NCBI GenBank assembly: GCA_014859985.1
Contig: JACZKN010000226.1
Span: forward strand, 1-5,713
Source: Candidatus Krumholzibacteriia bacterium
GTDB taxonomy: Bacteria > Krumholzibacteriota > Krumholzibacteriia > LZORAL124-64-63
Direction: 5' to 3'
Length of the DNA stretch: 5,713 nt
In this document: positions 5,444 through 5,713 of the stretch, in pieces
Layout of the letters: each line of letters begins with the position of its first letter
Position numbering within the stretch: position 1 is the first letter of the stretch
Position numbers and translations under genes: made by a program
The notes under the pieces: model-generated
What the model saw: the letters and a program-made list of their open reading frames with translations, nothing else
Databases searched by the model: none
Told to the model about the DNA's origin: nothing

Positions 5444-5713
5444 ATGTTCCGGTCGCGGGCCAGGATCCTGCCGGCGGTGGGAGTGGGCTGCCTCGTGGGC
5501 CAGGGGATCCTGCTGGGCCTCGCTGCCGCGGCGCCCCCCGGGCAGGGGGGCGCGGTCCTGCCGGCGCGGGGCCTGTTCCTGTTGTTGACCGTGCTGCTGA
5601 CGGTCGTTCTCTCCTTCTGCCCCGCGGCTCGCGGTCACCGCCTGGCCCGACGCCTGTGGCGCGTCACCACCCTGGTCGGGGTCGCGGTGCTGCTGGCGCT
5701 GGCGGTGTGGAAC
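5444..5713 (+). CDS. Multi-pass membrane protein of unknown function (3' part missing)
   Basis: The frame is open for 90 codons from the ATG at 5444 to the window edge. AGGGAGG lies four bases upstream and overlaps the stop codon of the preceding gene, and the two genes are only nine bases apart, which indicates co-transcription. Three hydrophobic segments are visible: about residues 8-30 (LPAVGVGCLVGQGILLGL), 44-59 (GLFLLLTVLLTVVLSF) and 74-89 (VTTLVGVAVLLALAVW). Basic clusters stand at 3-7 (RSRAR) and 63-73 (RGHRLARRLWR), which by the positive-inside rule puts the N-terminus and the second loop in the cytoplasm. I do not recognise the family. It could be the membrane anchor of a signalling protein or a small integral membrane protein; the missing remainder would decide. 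Confidence 0.7.
   Translation, partial: MFRSRARILPAVGVGCLVGQGILLGLAAAAPPGQGGAVLPARGLFLLLTVLLTVVLSFCPAARGHRLARRLWRVTTLVGVAVLLALAVWN

Noticed and set aside
4703..5638. Minus-strand 311-codon open frame opposite the NTF2-like and membrane-protein genes
   Set aside because: The plus strand has well-placed ribosome binding sites, a signal peptide, a recognisable fold and transmembrane segments; the minus frame is Gln/Gly/His-rich low-complexity shadow.

Overview
The window is GC-rich DNA from a Gram-negative (diderm) bacterium. This is supported by a large outer-membrane beta-barrel ending in an aromatic residue, a lipoprotein with a perfect lipobox, and a periplasmic multiheme cytochrome c. The base composition and gene content would suit a deep-branching environmental lineage (Myxococcota, Gemmatimonadota or Krumholzibacteriota/Eisenbacteria-like), but no marker gene settles the taxonomy.

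Minus strand, about 4711 down to 1, holds a four-gene cluster read right to left. It contains (i) a seven-heme periplasmic cytochrome c (4651-3845), (ii) an outer-membrane beta-barrel of about 730 residues with a jelly-roll (discoidin/F5-8C-like) insertion in its middle (about 3566-1368), (iii) a GNA1162/CsgG/LpoB-like outer-membrane lipoprotein (1316-744), and (iv) an exported protein that looks like a tandem duplication of the same kind of nucleotide-binding-like fold (744 to beyond the left edge). Genes iii and iv share one base (TGATG). Good sigma70-type promoters, both with 17-base spacers, precede genes i and ii. The layout resembles a porin-cytochrome conduit, in which a periplasmic multiheme protein pairs with an outer-membrane barrel, here with two candidate assembly or accessory proteins. 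The sequence of the parts is clear; the joint function in transmembrane electron transfer is inferred.

Plus strand, 4946 to the right edge, is a divergent pair: a small exported NTF2/DUF4783-like protein (4946-5434), and after a 9-base gap a multi-pass membrane protein cut by the window edge (from 5444). The 294-base divergent intergenic region (4652-4945) carries the cytochrome promoter and a 7-bp inverted repeat ahead of the plus-strand gene.

No tRNA, rRNA, CRISPR array, insertion sequence or convincing intrinsic terminator is seen. The long open frames opposite or out of phase with these genes are GC-rich shadows.
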